From positions 62,001 to 126,000 of the forward strand of contig NZ_QAOV01000012.1 in the NCBI RefSeq assembly GCF_003050925.1: a DNA stretch of 64,000 nt, read 5' to 3'. Positions 41,085 through 54,624 of the stretch are shown here, piece after piece; within the stretch, counting starts at the first letter, position 1, and each line of letters starts with the position of its first letter. The notes under the pieces are model-generated. The model searched no databases, was not told the origin of the DNA, and saw only the letters and a program-made list of their open reading frames with translations. The DNA is from Pseudomonas sp. GV085 (GTDB taxonomy: Bacteria; Pseudomonadota; Gammaproteobacteria; Pseudomonadales; Pseudomonadaceae). The position numbers were made by a program, and so were the translations under genes.

Positions 41085-42455
41085 ATGAGCGTTCCTCGTG
41101 AAACCATCGCCGCCGTCGCCACCGCCCAAGGTCGCGGCGGTGTAGGCATCGTGCGTATTTCCGGGCCGTTGGCCAGCGTTGCGGCCAAGGCCTTCAGTGG
41201 TCGCGAGCTCAAGCCGCGATTTGCTCACTACGGCCCGTTCTTCAGTGAAAACGACGAAGTGCTGGACCAGGGCATTGCCTTGTATTTCCCCGGCCCGAAC
41301 TCTTTCACAGGCGAAGATGTACTGGAACTGCAAGGCCATGGCGGCCCGATCGTTCTGGATATGTTGCTCAAGCGCTGCCTGGAACTGGGTTGCCGTCTCG
41401 CCCGGCCGGGGGAATTCAGTGAACGCGCCTTCCTCAACGACAAACTCGACCTCGCCCAGGCCGAAGCCATTGCCGACCTGATTGAAGCCAGTTCTGCACA
41501 GGCTGCGCGAAATGCGTTGCGCTCCCTGCAAGGTGCCTTCTCGTCACGTGTGCATAACCTCACCGAGCAATTGATCGGCCTGCGCATCTATGTCGAAGCG
41601 GCTATCGATTTCCCGGAAGAGGAAATCGATTTCCTCGCCGATGGCCACGTCCTGAGCATGCTCGACAAGGTGCGCGACGAGTTATCCACCGTCATGCGCG
41701 AAGCCGGGCAGGGCGCCTTGCTGCGTGACGGCATGACCGTGGTCATTGCCGGTCGTCCGAATGCCGGTAAATCCAGCCTGCTCAATGCCCTGGCTGGGCG
41801 TGAAGCGGCGATCGTGACCGAAATTGCCGGCACAACCCGGGATGTCCTTCGTGAACATATCCACATCGATGGCATGCCGTTGCACGTGGTGGATACCGCC
41901 GGTCTGCGCGATACCGATGATCATGTGGAAAAAATCGGCGTCGAGCGAGCCCTGAAAGCCATTGGCGAAGCGGATCGGGTACTGCTGGTGGTCGATGCCA
42001 CCGCCCCGGAAGCCCTCGATCCGTTCGCACTCTGGCCGGAGTTTCTCGAAATCCGTCCCGATCCCGCGAAAGTCACACTGATCCGCAACAAGGCCGACCT
42101 TACAGGCGAAGCCATTGCCATGGAGGTCAGCGACGACGGCCATGTCACCATCAGCCTGAGCGCCAAGTCTGGTGGTGTCGGGCTCGAGCTGCTGCGTGAT
42201 CACCTAAAGGCCTGCATGGGCTATGAACAAACGTCTGAAAGCAGCTTTAGTGCTCGCCGGCGACACCTTGAGGCGCTACGTCATGCCAGTGCTGCCCTCG
42301 AGCATGGGCGTGCCCAATTGACCCTGGCCGGCGCTGGCGAGTTGTTGGCCGAGGATTTGCGCCAGGCTCAGCAGTCGCTGGGTGAAATCACCGGTGCTTT
42401 CAGCTCTGACGATCTGTTGGGGCGAATTTTCTCCAGCTTCTGTATCGGTAAGTAG
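41085..42455 (+). CDS. mnmE: tRNA modification GTPase MnmE
   Basis: With MnmG, MnmE makes the cmnm5 modification at wobble U34. From ATG 41085 it has 456 residues, starting [23 protein letters not shown] (tetrahydrofolate-binding domain). The GTPase domain has G1 [12 protein letters not shown]3 DTAGLRDT and G4 NKAD, and the protein ends in the invariant CIGK. A TTG six codons upstream is possible but is out of line with the family. It is last in the rpmH cluster. Confidence 0.98.
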   Translation: MSVPRETIAAVATAQGRGGVGIVRISGPLASVAAKAFSGRELKPRFAHYGPFFSENDEVLDQGIALYFPGPNSFTGEDVLELQGHGGPIVLDMLLKRCLELGCRLARPGEFSERAFLNDKLDLAQAEAIADLIEASSAQAARNALRSLQGAFSSRVHNLTEQLIGLRIYVEAAIDFPEEEIDFLADGHVLSMLDKVRDELSTVMREAGQGALLRDGMTVVIAGRPNAGKSSLLNALAGREAAIVTEIAGTTRDVLREHIHIDGMPLHVVDTAGLRDTDDHVEKIGVERALKAIGEADRVLLVVDATAPEALDPFALWPEFLEIRPDPAKVTLIRNKADLTGEAIAMEVSDDGHVTISLSAKSGGVGLELLRDHLKACMGYEQTSESSFSARRRHLEALRHASAALEHGRAQLTLAGAGELLAEDLRQAQQSLGEITGAFSSDDLLGRIFSSFCIGK

Positions 42456-42470
42456 CCCTCCTGTTATTCA

Positions 42471-42495
42471 CAGACAGGCCATTCGTGCCTGTCTG
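42471..42495 (+). terminator. Hairpin after mnmE, probable terminator
   Basis: CAGACAGGC-CATTCGT-GCCTGTCTG is a perfect 9-base stem, 16 bases after the mnmE stop, followed by CTCCCTCCTTTTCT. The T-run is weak, so termination may be partial. Confidence 0.65.
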
Positions 42496-42904
42496 CTCCC
42501 TCCTTTTCTGAAAGAAACCTCCAGTGCCGAGCGGACGTCGTCTGCTTGAGCGCAATTCCTGTACCCGAATTTCAAGCAAACGGCGCTTTTCTGTGGATTA
42601 AGCCCTGTGAATAACCGCAGCTAAGGTCAGTTGATAACAGGGGTCGAAAACTGAACATAACCGCCTCTGTGGATAACCACCCCTTTCATCCACAGGCTTA
42701 AACCGGTTATCCAAGGGCCTCATTGGTACATGAACACAGGGTTTTAAATCTCTGTACATATTGAAAACAAAGGGCTACATAGATCTATCCACAGATAGTG
42801 GCCTGCATAGAAATAAACATAAAAACAAAGATTTAATAAATTTCTTTCTTTTTAATTTCTATAACTCCGAGTTTTCCACAGCTGGTTAATTTTTGTGCAA
42901 AGGG

Positions 42905-42933
42905 TTCTTTAGGAAGGGCGAAGTCCCTATACT
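42905..42933 (+). promoter_or_regulatory. Candidate mnmG promoter
   Basis: TATACT at 42928-42933 is a good -10 element, with TTCTTT 17 bases upstream as a poor -35. It lies about 70 bases before the mnmG start, just outside the AT-rich part of the second DnaA-box cluster. Confidence 0.4.
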
Positions 42934-43002
42934 TGTCGACCAGGTCCAAAAACCTGAGCTCAAACTATTCCTGAATTACCTACTTAAGCAGGCACGAGGT
43001 GC

Positions 43003-44904
43003 GTGGTGGATTTCCCTTCCCGTTTTGAAGTGATCGTCATCGGCGGCGGTCATGCCGGTACCGAGGCAGCACTGGCCTCAGCACGTATGGGGGTTAAAAC
43101 CCTGTTGCTGACGCACAACGTGGAAACCCTCGGTGCCATGAGTTGCAACCCGGCCATTGGCGGAATCGGCAAAAGCCACCTGGTCAAGGAAATCGACGCC
43201 CTTGGCGGTGCGATGGCCATGGCTACCGATAAGGGCGGTATCCAGTTTCGCGTACTGAACAGCCGCAAAGGCCCGGCCGTGCGAGCAACCCGCGCGCAGG
43301 CAGACCGGGTTCTGTACAAGGCCGCTGTCCGCGAAATCCTGGAAAACCAGCCGAACCTGTGGATATTTCAACAGGCCGCTGACGATCTGATCGTCGAGCA
43401 GGAACAAGTCCGTGGTGTTGTCACCCAAATGGGTCTGCGTTTCTTCGCCGATTCCGTGGTGTTGACCACCGGCACGTTCCTTGGTGGACTTATCCACATC
43501 GGTTTGCAGAATTTTTCCGGTGGTCGCGCCGGTGATCCACCATCGATCGCGTTGGCTCACCGACTGCGTGAACTGCCTTTGCGTGTGGGGCGTTTGAAAA
43601 CCGGTACTCCGCCACGTATCGACGGCCGGTCTGTGGATTTCTCGGTGATGGCCGAACAACCGGGCGATACGCCGATCCCGGTGATGTCGTTCATGGGCAA
43701 CAAGGAACAGCATCCACGGCAAGTCAGTTGCTGGATTACCCACACGAATGCGCGCACCCACGAAATCATTGCCGCGAACCTCGACCGTTCGCCGATGTAT
43801 TCCGCTGCCGGTGAGATCGAAGGCATCGGCCCGCGTTATTGCCCGTCGATCGAAGACAAGATCCATCGCTTTGCCGACAAGGAAAGCCATCAGGTTTTCA
43901 TCGAACCGGAAGGCCTGACGACAAACGAGCTGTATCCGAACGGGATATCCACATCCCTGCCGTTCGACGTGCAATTGCAGATCGTGCAATCGATCCGCGG
44001 CATGGAAAACGCGCACATCGTGCGGCCGGGCTACGCGATCGAGTACGACTACTTCGATCCACGGGATTTGAAATACAGCCTGGAAACCAAAGTCATCGGC
44101 GGCCTGTTTTTCGCCGGGCAAATCAACGGCACCACCGGATACGAAGAAGCCGGCGCCCAGGGTTTGCTGGCCGGGACCAACGCTGCACTGCGTGCGCAAG
44201 GCAAAGAGGCCTGGTGCCCGCGTCGCGACGAGGCCTACATCGGCGTGTTGGTCGACGACCTGATTACCCTCGGTACCCAAGAGCCGTACCGGATGTTCAC
44301 CTCCCGTGCCGAATACCGTCTGATTCTGCGCGAAGACAACGCCGACCTGCGCTTGACCGAAAAAGGTCGCGAACTGGGCCTGGTGGATGACGTGCGCTGG
44401 GCGGCTTTCTGCAAAAAGCGCGAAAGCATCGAACTGGAAGAGCAGCGCCTGAAAAGCACCTGGGTACGCCCGGGCACCGAACAGGGCGATGCCATTGCCG
44501 AAAAATTCGGCACGCCACTGACTCACGAATACAACCTGCTCAACCTCTTGAGTCGTCCGGAAATCGACTACGCTGGTCTGATTGCCGTGACCGGTGGCGG
44601 CGCAGAAGATCCACAGGTTGCCGAGCAGGTCGAGATCAAGACCAAGTACGCCGGTTACATCGATCGCCAACAGGATGAAATCGCCCGCTTGCGCGCCAGC
44701 GAAGACACCAAACTGCCTGTGGATATCGATTACACGAACATTTCCGGTCTCTCCAAGGAGATCCAGAGCAAACTCGGTGCGACCCGTCCAGAGACTTTGG
44801 GCCAGGCCTCGCGTATCCCGGGCGTAACGCCGGCAGCCATTTCGCTGTTGATGATTCATTTGAAAAAACGCGGCGCGGGCCGTCAGTTGGAGCAAAGCGC
44901 TTGA
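43003..44904 (+). CDS. mnmG: tRNA uridine-5-carboxymethylaminomethyl modification enzyme MnmG (GidA)
   Basis: MnmG is the FAD- and NADH-binding partner of MnmE. The 633-residue protein has the FAD loop [18 protein letters not shown] near residue 12, [22 protein letters not shown], and [15 protein letters not shown] with the catalytic cysteine region. It begins with two GTG codons (43003 and 43006), ACGAGG upstream; either could start. It is directly downstream of the second DnaA-box cluster and overlaps rsmG. Confidence 0.97.
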   Translation: MVDFPSRFEVIVIGGGHAGTEAALASARMGVKTLLLTHNVETLGAMSCNPAIGGIGKSHLVKEIDALGGAMAMATDKGGIQFRVLNSRKGPAVRATRAQADRVLYKAAVREILENQPNLWIFQQAADDLIVEQEQVRGVVTQMGLRFFADSVVLTTGTFLGGLIHIGLQNFSGGRAGDPPSIALAHRLRELPLRVGRLKTGTPPRIDGRSVDFSVMAEQPGDTPIPVMSFMGNKEQHPRQVSCWITHTNARTHEIIAANLDRSPMYSAAGEIEGIGPRYCPSIEDKIHRFADKESHQVFIEPEGLTTNELYPNGISTSLPFDVQLQIVQSIRGMENAHIVRPGYAIEYDYFDPRDLKYSLETKVIGGLFFAGQINGTTGYEEAGAQGLLAGTNAALRAQGKEAWCPRRDEAYIGVLVDDLITLGTQEPYRMFTSRAEYRLILREDNADLRLTEKGRELGLVDDVRWAAFCKKRESIELEEQRLKSTWVRPGTEQGDAIAEKFGTPLTHEYNLLNLLSRPEIDYAGLIAVTGGGAEDPQVAEQVEIKTKYAGYIDRQQDEIARLRASEDTKLPVDIDYTNISGLSKEIQSKLGATRPETLGQASRIPGVTPAAISLLMIHLKKRGAGRQLEQSA

Positions 44905-45545
44905 GTTCGTTGGTCACTTCGCAACACGCAGAAGAGTTATCCACAGGTGCCCGCCAGCTTGGCGTCACGCTGACAGAAACCCAGCACGCGCAACTGCTGG
45001 GTTATCTGGCCCTGTTGATCAAATGGAACAAGGCTTACAACCTCACTGCCGTACGTGATCCGGACGAAATGGTCTCCCGTCACCTGCTCGACAGTCTGAG
45101 CGTGATGTCATTCATCGAAAACGGACGCTGGCTCGACGTCGGCAGTGGCGGCGGCATGCCTGGCATTCCGCTGGCCATTCTGTTTCCCGAGTCCCAGGTG
45201 ACCTGCCTGGACAGCAATGGCAAGAAAACCCGCTTCCTGACCCAGGTCAAACTCGAACTCAAACTGGATAACCTGCAAGTTATCCACAGTCGCGTCGAAG
45301 CTTTCCAGCCTGCCCAGCCGTTCAACGGGATCATTTCCCGGGCGTTCAGCAGCATGGAGAACTTCAGCAACTGGACTCGCCACCTCGGCGATAGCGAAAC
45401 ACGCTGGCTGGCAATGAAGGGCGTTCATCCGGCCGATGAGCTGGTAGCATTGCCGGCAGACTTCCACCTCGATAGCGAACACGCCCTGGCCGTACCTGGT
45501 TGCCAAGGCCAACGCCATCTGCTGATACTGCGCCGCACGGCATGA
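44901..45545 (+). CDS. rsmG: 16S rRNA (guanine-527-N7)-methyltransferase RsmG (GidB)
   Basis: RsmG methylates G527 of 16S rRNA, and its loss gives low-level streptomycin resistance. The 214-residue protein has [15 protein letters not shown], the SAM loop [16 protein letters not shown] and [12 protein letters not shown]. The start is TTG 44901, overlapping the mnmG stop as TTGA. A DnaA box lies in its early codons (44937-44945) and another at 45280-45288. Confidence 0.96.
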   Translation: MSSLVTSQHAEELSTGARQLGVTLTETQHAQLLGYLALLIKWNKAYNLTAVRDPDEMVSRHLLDSLSVMSFIENGRWLDVGSGGGMPGIPLAILFPESQVTCLDSNGKKTRFLTQVKLELKLDNLQVIHSRVEAFQPAQPFNGIISRAFSSMENFSNWTRHLGDSETRWLAMKGVHPADELVALPADFHLDSEHALAVPGCQGQRHLLILRRTA

Positions 45546-45563
45546 TTGGGAACACAAGCAAGA

Positions 45564-46361
45564 ATGGCTAAGGTATTCGCGATTGCGAACCAAAAGGGTG
45601 GCGTGGGCAAAACCACCACCTGCATCAACCTCGCAGCATCCCTGGTCGCAACCAAGCGCCGGGTGCTGTTGATCGACCTTGATCCACAGGGCAACGCCAC
45701 CATGGGTAGCGGTGTGGATAAACATGGCCTGGAAAACTCGGTCTACGACCTGCTGATCGGCGAATGTGATCTGGCCCAGGCCATGCACTTCTCCGAACAC
45801 GGTGGTTACCAGCTGTTGCCGGCCAACCGCGACCTCACCGCGGCCGAAGTGGTGCTGCTGGAAATGCAGATGAAGGAAAGTCGCCTGCGCAGTGCGCTGG
45901 CGCCGATCCGGGAAAACTACGATTACATCCTGATCGACTGCCCGCCGTCGCTGTCGATGCTGACCTTGAACGCACTGGTTGCCGCCGACGGGGTAATTAT
46001 CCCCATGCAGTGCGAGTACTTCGCACTCGAAGGTTTGAGCGACCTTGTGGATAACATCAAGCGTATCGCTGAATTGCTGAACCCGAACCTCAAGGTCGAA
46101 GGCCTGCTGCGGACGATGTACGACCCGCGCCTGAGCCTGATGAACGATGTCTCGGCGCAGCTCAAGGAACACTTCGGCGAACAGCTCTACGACACTGTCA
46201 TTCCGCGCAACATCCGTCTGGCCGAAGCGCCGAGCTACGGCATGCCGGCGCTGGCGTACGACAAAGCATCGCGAGGCGCCGTTGCCTATCTGGCATTGGC
46301 GGGCGAAATGGTTCGTCGTCAACGCAAAAACTCACGCATCGCCGCTGCTCAGGCAACTTAA
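45564..46361 (+). CDS. parA: Chromosome-partitioning ATPase ParA (Soj)
   Basis: ParA is a DNA-binding ATPase that positions ParB-parS complexes. From ATG 45564 it has 265 residues, with the deviant Walker A NQKGGVGKTTT, the LIDLDPQGNAT switch and the LIDCPPSLSML Walker B region. The absence of an N-terminal HTH marks it as chromosomal type Ib/Soj-like. It starts 18 bases after rsmG and is followed by parB. Confidence 0.98.
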   Translation: MAKVFAIANQKGGVGKTTTCINLAASLVATKRRVLLIDLDPQGNATMGSGVDKHGLENSVYDLLIGECDLAQAMHFSEHGGYQLLPANRDLTAAEVVLLEMQMKESRLRSALAPIRENYDYILIDCPPSLSMLTLNALVAADGVIIPMQCEYFALEGLSDLVDNIKRIAELLNPNLKVEGLLRTMYDPRLSLMNDVSAQLKEHFGEQLYDTVIPRNIRLAEAPSYGMPALAYDKASRGAVAYLALAGEMVRRQRKNSRIAAAQAT

Positions 46362-46370
46362 GGAATCCCC

Positions 46371-47243
46371 ATGGCCGTCAAGAAACGAGGTCTCGGACGT
46401 GGACTGGATGCTCTGTTGAGTGGTCCGACTGTCAGTTCGCTGGAAGAACAAGCGGCGCAAGCCGATCAGCGTGAGCTGCAACACCTTCCCCTGGATCTGC
46501 TCCAGCGCGGCAAATACCAGCCGCGTCGTGACATGGATCCGCAGGCGCTCGAAGAGCTGGCGCAGTCGATCAAGGCCCAGGGTGTCATGCAGCCCATTGT
46601 GGTGCGCCCGATCGGCAGCGGCCGCTTCGAGATCATTGCCGGCGAACGCCGCTGGCGCGCCAGCCAGCAAGCCGGGAAGGAAACCATCCCGGCGATGGTT
46701 CGCGATGTACCCGATGAAACCGCGATCGCCATCGCCCTGATCGAGAACATCCAGCGCGAAGACCTGAATCCGATCGAAGAAGCGGTGGCCCTGCAGCGTT
46801 TGCAGCAGGAGTTCCAGCTGACCCAGCAACAGGTGGCCGAAGCTGTGGGCAAGTCACGGGTGACCGTGGCTAACCTGCTGCGCCTGATTTCCTTGCCGGA
46901 AGTCATCAAGACCATGTTGTCCCACGGCGACCTGGAAATGGGTCATGCCCGAGCTTTGCTCGGTTTGCCGGAAATTCAACAGGTTGAAGGGGCGCGACAT
47001 GTTGTCGCACGCGGGCTGACCGTGCGCCAGACCGAGGCACTGGTTCGCCAGTGGTTGAGTGGCAAACCGGAGCCTGTTGAAGCGGCAAAACCGGACCCGG
47101 ATATCGCCCGCCTCGAGCAACGCCTGGCCGAGCGCCTAGGCTCTGCGGTGCAGATCCGCCACGGAAAGAAGGGTAAGGGACAACTGGTGATCGGCTACAA
47201 CTCTCTTGATGAGCTTCAAGGTGTGCTTGCACACATCCGCTGA
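46371..47243 (+). CDS. parB: Chromosome-partitioning protein ParB (Spo0J)
   Basis: ParB binds parS and spreads by CTP-dependent clamping. The 290-residue protein has the short N-terminal ParA-interaction region (KKRGLGRGLDALL), the CTP/ParB domain with GERRWRASQQAG and ENIQREDLNPIEEA, and the helix-turn-helix QQQVAEAVGKSRVTVANLLRL, then a C-terminal dimer domain. Its targets are the parS sequences in recF at 34216 and 34846. Confidence 0.98.
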   Translation: MAVKKRGLGRGLDALLSGPTVSSLEEQAAQADQRELQHLPLDLLQRGKYQPRRDMDPQALEELAQSIKAQGVMQPIVVRPIGSGRFEIIAGERRWRASQQAGKETIPAMVRDVPDETAIAIALIENIQREDLNPIEEAVALQRLQQEFQLTQQQVAEAVGKSRVTVANLLRLISLPEVIKTMLSHGDLEMGHARALLGLPEIQQVEGARHVVARGLTVRQTEALVRQWLSGKPEPVEAAKPDPDIARLEQRLAERLGSAVQIRHGKKGKGQLVIGYNSLDELQGVLAHIR

Positions 47244-47288
47244 AACAATTCCTCATGTAGCGTGAAGGCGGAAATCACTACCTGACAG

Positions 47289-47317
47289 TTGAATAGGGGC
47301 AGAACCGCCCCTATACT
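47289..47317 (+). promoter_or_regulatory. Probable promoter of the ATP synthase operon
   Basis: TTGAAT (47289-47294) and TATACT (47312-47317) are separated by exactly 17 bases. The spacer contains an inverted repeat, AGGGGC-AGAACC-GCCCCT, ending at the -10. It lies 75 bases before atpI and after the parB stop. Confidence 0.65.
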
Positions 47318-47391
47318 CTGCGCGCATTTTGTCGGCACAAATTATGCCAAGTTATTGAATTCTGGCAGCCGACCATTGGGGAGTAAAAGTG

Positions 47392-48685
<1,294 letters not shown>

Positions 48686-48709
48686 GGCCAGTCTCGACTA
48701 GTCTGATGT

Positions 48710-48733
48710 CCCTCCCCGTTAAACGGGAGGGGG
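48710..48733 (+). other. Intercistronic hairpin between atpB and atpE
   Basis: CCCTCCC pairs with GGGAGGG around CGTTAAAC. It is followed by GGCTCTTAACGGGG, not by a T-run, so it is unlikely to be a terminator. It may be a processing or stability element allowing the high atpE expression needed for the c-ring. Confidence 0.55.
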
Positions 48734-48804
48734 CTCTTAACGGGGCCTCTGAAACGATTTGTTTTACCGCTTTAAATTAAAAAAACCTAAACCATACGAC
48801 GTAA

Positions 48805-49077
<273 letters not shown>

Positions 49078-49135
49078 TTACTCGGATCTTCCGGGTAATT
49101 TGGTGTGATGGACAACGTAACTGCGAGGTGTTGGC

Positions 49136-49606
49136 GTGAACATTAATGCGACCCTGATTGGCCAGTCCGTTGCGTTCCTGATTTTTGTACTGTTCTGCAT
49201 GAAGTTCGTATGGCCTCCGGTCATTGCGGCATTGCATGAACGTCAAAAGAAGATCGCTGATGGTCTGGACGCTGCCAGCCGAGCAGCTCGCGACCTGGAG
49301 TTGGCCCAAGAGAAAGCGGGTCAGCAACTGCGCGAAGCGAAAGCTCAGGCAGCTGAAATCATCGAGCAAGCCAAGAAACGCGGTAATCAGATTGTCGAAG
49401 AGGCTGTTGAAAAAGCCCGTGTCGACGCTGACCGTGTGAAGGTTCAGGCTCAGGCCGAGATCGAACAGGAACTGAACAGTGTCAAAGACATGCTGCGTGC
49501 CCAGGTGGGCTTGCTGGCAGTCGAAGGCGCCGAGAAGATCCTGGGTGCCACAATCGATCAAAACGCGCACGCAAAGCTGGTTAACCAACTGGCTGCTGAA
49601 ATCTAA
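49136..49606 (+). CDS. atpF: F0F1 ATP synthase subunit b
   Basis: The 156-residue peripheral-stalk subunit has one N-terminal membrane helix ([22 protein letters not shown]) and a long charged coiled coil. The start is GTG 49136 with GCGAGG upstream. atpH starts 12 bases after its stop. Confidence 0.98.
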   Translation: MNINATLIGQSVAFLIFVLFCMKFVWPPVIAALHERQKKIADGLDAASRAARDLELAQEKAGQQLREAKAQAAEIIEQAKKRGNQIVEEAVEKARVDADRVKVQAQAEIEQELNSVKDMLRAQVGLLAVEGAEKILGATIDQNAHAKLVNQLAAEI

Positions 49607-49618
49607 GCGAGGGCGATC

Positions 49619-50155
49619 ATGGCAGAACTGACCACGTTGGCCCGACCTTACGCTAAGGCGGCCTTCGAGCACGCTCAGGCCCACCAGCAACTGGCCAATT
49701 GGTCAGCCATGCTCGGCCTGGCTGCAGCGGTGTCGCAAGACGACACCCTGCAGCGCGTGCTCAAGGCCCCGCGACTGACGAGCGCAGAAAAGGCCACCAC
49801 GTTCATTGACGTGTGTGGCGACAAGTTTGATGCCAAGGCACAGAACTTCATCAATGTCGTTGCCGAAAACGACCGTCTCCTGCTATTGCCGGAGATCGCC
49901 GCTCTTTTCGACCTGTACAAGGCCGAGCAAGAGAAGTCGGTAGACGTTGAAGTGACCAGTGCTTTTGCATTGAACCAAGAACAGCAAGACAAACTCGCCA
50001 AGGTTCTCAGTGCACGACTCAACCGGGAAGTGCGCCTGCAAGTTGCGGAGGACGCTGCCCTTATTGGTGGTGTCGTCATCCGCGCCGGCGACCTGGTTAT
50101 CGATGGCTCGATTCGCGGCAAAATCGCGAAACTGGCCGAAGCATTGAAATCTTGA
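49619..50155 (+). CDS. atpH: F0F1 ATP synthase subunit delta
   Basis: The 178-residue subunit links the b dimer to the top of the alpha3-beta3 head. [12 protein letters not shown] at the start and the C-terminal VGG-like [21 protein letters not shown] are the family marks. It overlaps nothing and is followed by atpA 21 bases later. Confidence 0.98.
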   Translation: MAELTTLARPYAKAAFEHAQAHQQLANWSAMLGLAAAVSQDDTLQRVLKAPRLTSAEKATTFIDVCGDKFDAKAQNFINVVAENDRLLLLPEIAALFDLYKAEQEKSVDVEVTSAFALNQEQQDKLAKVLSARLNREVRLQVAEDAALIGGVVIRAGDLVIDGSIRGKIAKLAEALKS

Positions 50156-50176
50156 GTTTGAAGGGGCAGCAGAGCA

Positions 50177-51721
50177 ATGCAGCAACTCAATCCTTCCGAA
50201 ATAAGTGAAATTATCAAGGGCCGCATCGACAAGCTCGATGTGACCTCCCAAGCCCGTAACGAAGGCACTGTCGTCAGCGTATCTGACGGTATCGTGCGGA
50301 TTCACGGTCTGGCCGACGTAATGTACGGCGAGATGATCGAGTTTCCGGGCGGCGTCTTCGGTATGGCCCTCAACCTGGAGCAAGACTCCGTAGGTGCCGT
50401 TGTATTGGGCGCTTACCAGTCTCTGGCTGAAGGCATGAGCGCCAAGTGCACCGGCCGCATCCTCGAAGTTCCGGTTGGTAAGGAACTGCTGGGTCGCGTA
50501 GTCGACGCACTGGGTAACCCGGTTGACGGCAAAGGTCCACTGGGCAACACCCAGACCGACGCGGTCGAGAAAGTTGCTCCAGGCGTGATCTGGCGTAAGT
50601 CGGTAGACCAGCCTGTACAGACTGGCTACAAGGCTGTCGATGCCATGATCCCTGTCGGCCGTGGCCAGCGTGAGCTGATCATCGGTGACCGTCAGATCGG
50701 TAAAACCGCTCTGGCGATCGACGCGATCATCAACCAGAAGAACAGCGGCATTTTCTGCGTCTACGTAGCCATCGGTCAGAAACAATCGACCATCGCCAAC
50801 GTGGTTCGCAAGCTGGAAGAAAACGGCGCCCTGGCCAACACGATCATCGTGGCTGCCAGTGCTTCGGAATCTCCTGCGCTGCAATTCCTGGCACCGTACT
50901 CCGGTTGCACCATGGGTGAATTCTTCCGCGACCGCGGTGAAGACGCGCTGATCGTTTATGACGATCTGTCCAAGCAAGCAGTGGCTTACCGCCAGATTTC
51001 CCTGCTGCTGCGCCGTCCACCAGGCCGTGAAGCTTACCCAGGCGACGTGTTCTATCTCCACTCCCGTCTGCTGGAGCGCGCATCCCGCGTTTCGGAAGAA
51101 TACGTAGAGAAGTTCACCAACGGCGCAGTGACCGGCAAAACCGGTTCCCTGACCGCACTGCCGATCATCGAAACCCAGGCTGGCGACGTTTCCGCGTTCG
51201 TTCCGACCAACGTGATTTCCATCACCGACGGTCAGATCTTCCTGGAATCGGCCATGTTCAACTCGGGCATCCGTCCTGCAGTGAACGCCGGTGTTTCGGT
51301 ATCCCGTGTGGGTGGTGCCGCTCAGACCAAGATCATCAAGAAGCTGTCCGGTGGTATCCGTACCGCTCTGGCTCAGTACCGTGAACTGGCGGCATTCGCC
51401 CAGTTCGCTTCTGACCTGGACGAAGCGACCCGTAAGCAACTTGAGCATGGTCAGCGCGTTACCGAGCTGATGAAGCAGAAGCAATACGCACCAATGTCGA
51501 TCGCTGACATGGCGCTGTCGCTGTATGCCGCTGAGCGTGGGTTCCTGACTGACGTTGAAATCGCCAAGATCGGCAGCTTTGAACAAGCGCTGATTGCTTT
51601 CTTCAACCGCGATCACGCCGATTTGATGGCGAAGATCAACGTGAAAGGTGACTTCAATGACGAAATCGACGCTGGCATGAAAGCCGGTATCGAGAAGTTC
51701 AAGGCCACCCAAACCTGGTAA
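50177..51721 (+). CDS. atpA: F0F1 ATP synthase subunit alpha
   Basis: The 514-residue non-catalytic nucleotide-binding subunit has the P-loop [13 protein letters not shown] near residue 170 and the signature [14 protein letters not shown]. Length and order are canonical. atpG follows after 50 bases that contain GGGAGCC/GGCTCCC, a small dyad. Confidence 0.99.
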   Translation: MQQLNPSEISEIIKGRIDKLDVTSQARNEGTVVSVSDGIVRIHGLADVMYGEMIEFPGGVFGMALNLEQDSVGAVVLGAYQSLAEGMSAKCTGRILEVPVGKELLGRVVDALGNPVDGKGPLGNTQTDAVEKVAPGVIWRKSVDQPVQTGYKAVDAMIPVGRGQRELIIGDRQIGKTALAIDAIINQKNSGIFCVYVAIGQKQSTIANVVRKLEENGALANTIIVAASASESPALQFLAPYSGCTMGEFFRDRGEDALIVYDDLSKQAVAYRQISLLLRRPPGREAYPGDVFYLHSRLLERASRVSEEYVEKFTNGAVTGKTGSLTALPIIETQAGDVSAFVPTNVISITDGQIFLESAMFNSGIRPAVNAGVSVSRVGGAAQTKIIKKLSGGIRTALAQYRELAAFAQFASDLDEATRKQLEHGQRVTELMKQKQYAPMSIADMALSLYAAERGFLTDVEIAKIGSFEQALIAFFNRDHADLMAKINVKGDFNDEIDAGMKAGIEKFKATQTW

Positions 51722-51771
51722 GCCGCAGCGGGAGCCGCAAGGCTCCCGCTTGCTAACCTGATAGGTGTTAC

Positions 51772-52632
51772 ATGGCAGGCGCAAAAGAGATTCGCAGTAA
51801 GATTGCGAGCATCAAAAGCACGCAAAAGATTACCAGCGCCATGGAAAAAGTGGCGGTCAGTAAAATGCGCAAGGCACAAATGCGCATGGCTGCTAGCCGT
51901 CCTTACGCGGAGCGCATCCGCCAGGTTATTGGCCATCTGGCCAACGCTAACCCGGAATATCGCCACCCGTTCATGATCGACCGTGAAGTAAAGCGAGTTG
52001 GTTATGTCGTAGTGAGCAGTGACCGTGGTCTGTGTGGTGGCTTGAACACCAACCTGTTCAAGGCTCTGGTCAAGGACATGGCGGTAAACCGCGAAAACGG
52101 CGTCGAGATCGATCTGTGTGTAGTTGGTAGCAAGGGTGCGGCTTTCTTCCGCAACTTCGGCGGTAACGTCGTAGCAGCTATCAGCCACCTGGGTGAAGAG
52201 CCGTCGATCAATGACCTGATCGGCAGCGTCAAGGTGATGCTGGATGCCTACCTGGACGGCCGTATTGACCGCCTGTCCGTGGTGTCCAACAAGTTCATCA
52301 ACACCATGACACAACAGCCTACCGTGGAGCAGTTGATTCCACTGGTGGCAACCCCGGATCAAGAACTCAAGCACCACTGGGACTATCTCTACGAACCGGA
52401 CGCCAAAGAGCTGCTTGACGGCTTGATGGTCCGTTATGTGGAGTCGCAGGTCTACCAGGCGGTGGTCGAGAACAACGCGGCTGAACAGGCTGCGCGGATG
52501 ATCGCGATGAAGAACGCTACCGACAACGCCGGTGATTTGATCAGCGATTTGCAGCTGGTCTACAACAAGGCGCGTCAGGCTGCGATCACCCAAGAGATCT
52601 CGGAAATCGTCGGCGGCGCTGCCGCGGTTTAA
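51772..52632 (+). CDS. atpG: F0F1 ATP synthase subunit gamma
   Basis: The 286-residue central-shaft subunit starts [36 protein letters not shown] in its long N-terminal helix and ends with [15 protein letters not shown], the C-terminal helix that rotates within the head. atpD follows 27 bases later. Confidence 0.99.
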   Translation: MAGAKEIRSKIASIKSTQKITSAMEKVAVSKMRKAQMRMAASRPYAERIRQVIGHLANANPEYRHPFMIDREVKRVGYVVVSSDRGLCGGLNTNLFKALVKDMAVNRENGVEIDLCVVGSKGAAFFRNFGGNVVAAISHLGEEPSINDLIGSVKVMLDAYLDGRIDRLSVVSNKFINTMTQQPTVEQLIPLVATPDQELKHHWDYLYEPDAKELLDGLMVRYVESQVYQAVVENNAAEQAARMIAMKNATDNAGDLISDLQLVYNKARQAAITQEISEIVGGAAAV

Positions 52633-54039
<1,407 letters not shown>

Positions 54040-54084
54040 TCCCGGCGCCCGGCAACGGGCGCTAATTTAGGTTGAGGCAATCAG

Positions 54085-54510
54085 ATGGCTATGACAGTCC
54101 ATTGCGATATCGTCAGCGCGGAAGGAGAAATCTTTTCCGGTCTGGTCGAGATGGTGATTGCGCACGGTGCACTGGGTGATCTTGGTATCGCCTTGGGTCA
54201 CGCGCCGCTGATCACTAATCTGAAGCCAGGTCCGATCCGCCTGGTCAAGCAGGGCGGGGAAGAGGAGGTGTATTACATCTCCGGTGGTTTCCTCGAGGTT
54301 CAGCCGAACATGGTCAAGGTTCTTGCCGACACCGTGCAACGTGCTGCCGACCTGGACGAAGCCGCAGCTTTGGAAGCCGTTAAGGCTGCCGAGAAAGCCC
54401 TGCATGAGCGAGGCGCGGAATTCGATTACGGTTCTGCTGCTGCTCGACTGGCCGAGGCTGCAGCTCAGCTGCGCACCGTCCAGCAGATCCGCAAGAAGTT
54501 CGGCCATTAA
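54085..54510 (+). CDS. atpC: F0F1 ATP synthase subunit epsilon
   Basis: The 141-residue subunit starts [19 protein letters not shown]; it has a beta-sandwich N-terminal domain ([15 protein letters not shown]) and a C-terminal two-helix domain that can inhibit ATP hydrolysis. It is the last gene of the operon and is followed by a strong terminator. Confidence 0.98.
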   Translation: MAMTVHCDIVSAEGEIFSGLVEMVIAHGALGDLGIALGHAPLITNLKPGPIRLVKQGGEEEVYYISGGFLEVQPNMVKVLADTVQRAADLDEAAALEAVKAAEKALHERGAEFDYGSAAARLAEAAAQLRTVQQIRKKFGH

Positions 54511-54534
54511 GGCAGCGCTTGTTGTGTGATTGAT

Positions 54535-54564
54535 AAAAAAGGGTAGCCTCGGCTACCCTTTTTC
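54535..54564. terminator. ATP synthase operon terminator
   Basis: GGGTAGCC-TC-GGCTACCC is flanked by A6 and T5C, 24 bases after the atpC stop. The flanking runs would allow action on both strands. Confidence 0.92.
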
Positions 54565-54624
54565 TTTTTCGACATTTTATAACCTTGGTCGCAGTCGCTG
54601 ACCACCCTGGATTGGTAGCCAGTC

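Larger units (their letters stand above)
42456..43002. other. Second DnaA-box cluster (mnmE-mnmG region), origin-like
   Basis: The 547-base gap holds a perfect DnaA box at 42668-42676. One- or two-base variants lie at 42464-42472 (TTATTCACA), 42592-42600 (TGTGGATTA), 42606-42614 (TGTGAATAA), 42686-42694 (TCATCCACA), 42707-42715, 42785-42793 (CTATCCACA) and 42872-42880 (TTTTCCACA). An AT-rich run follows at about 42808-42865. Order and spacing resemble oriC at 37967-38532. A second cluster at the gidA gene that can support replication has been reported for Pseudomonas; activity here is unproven. Confidence 0.75.
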
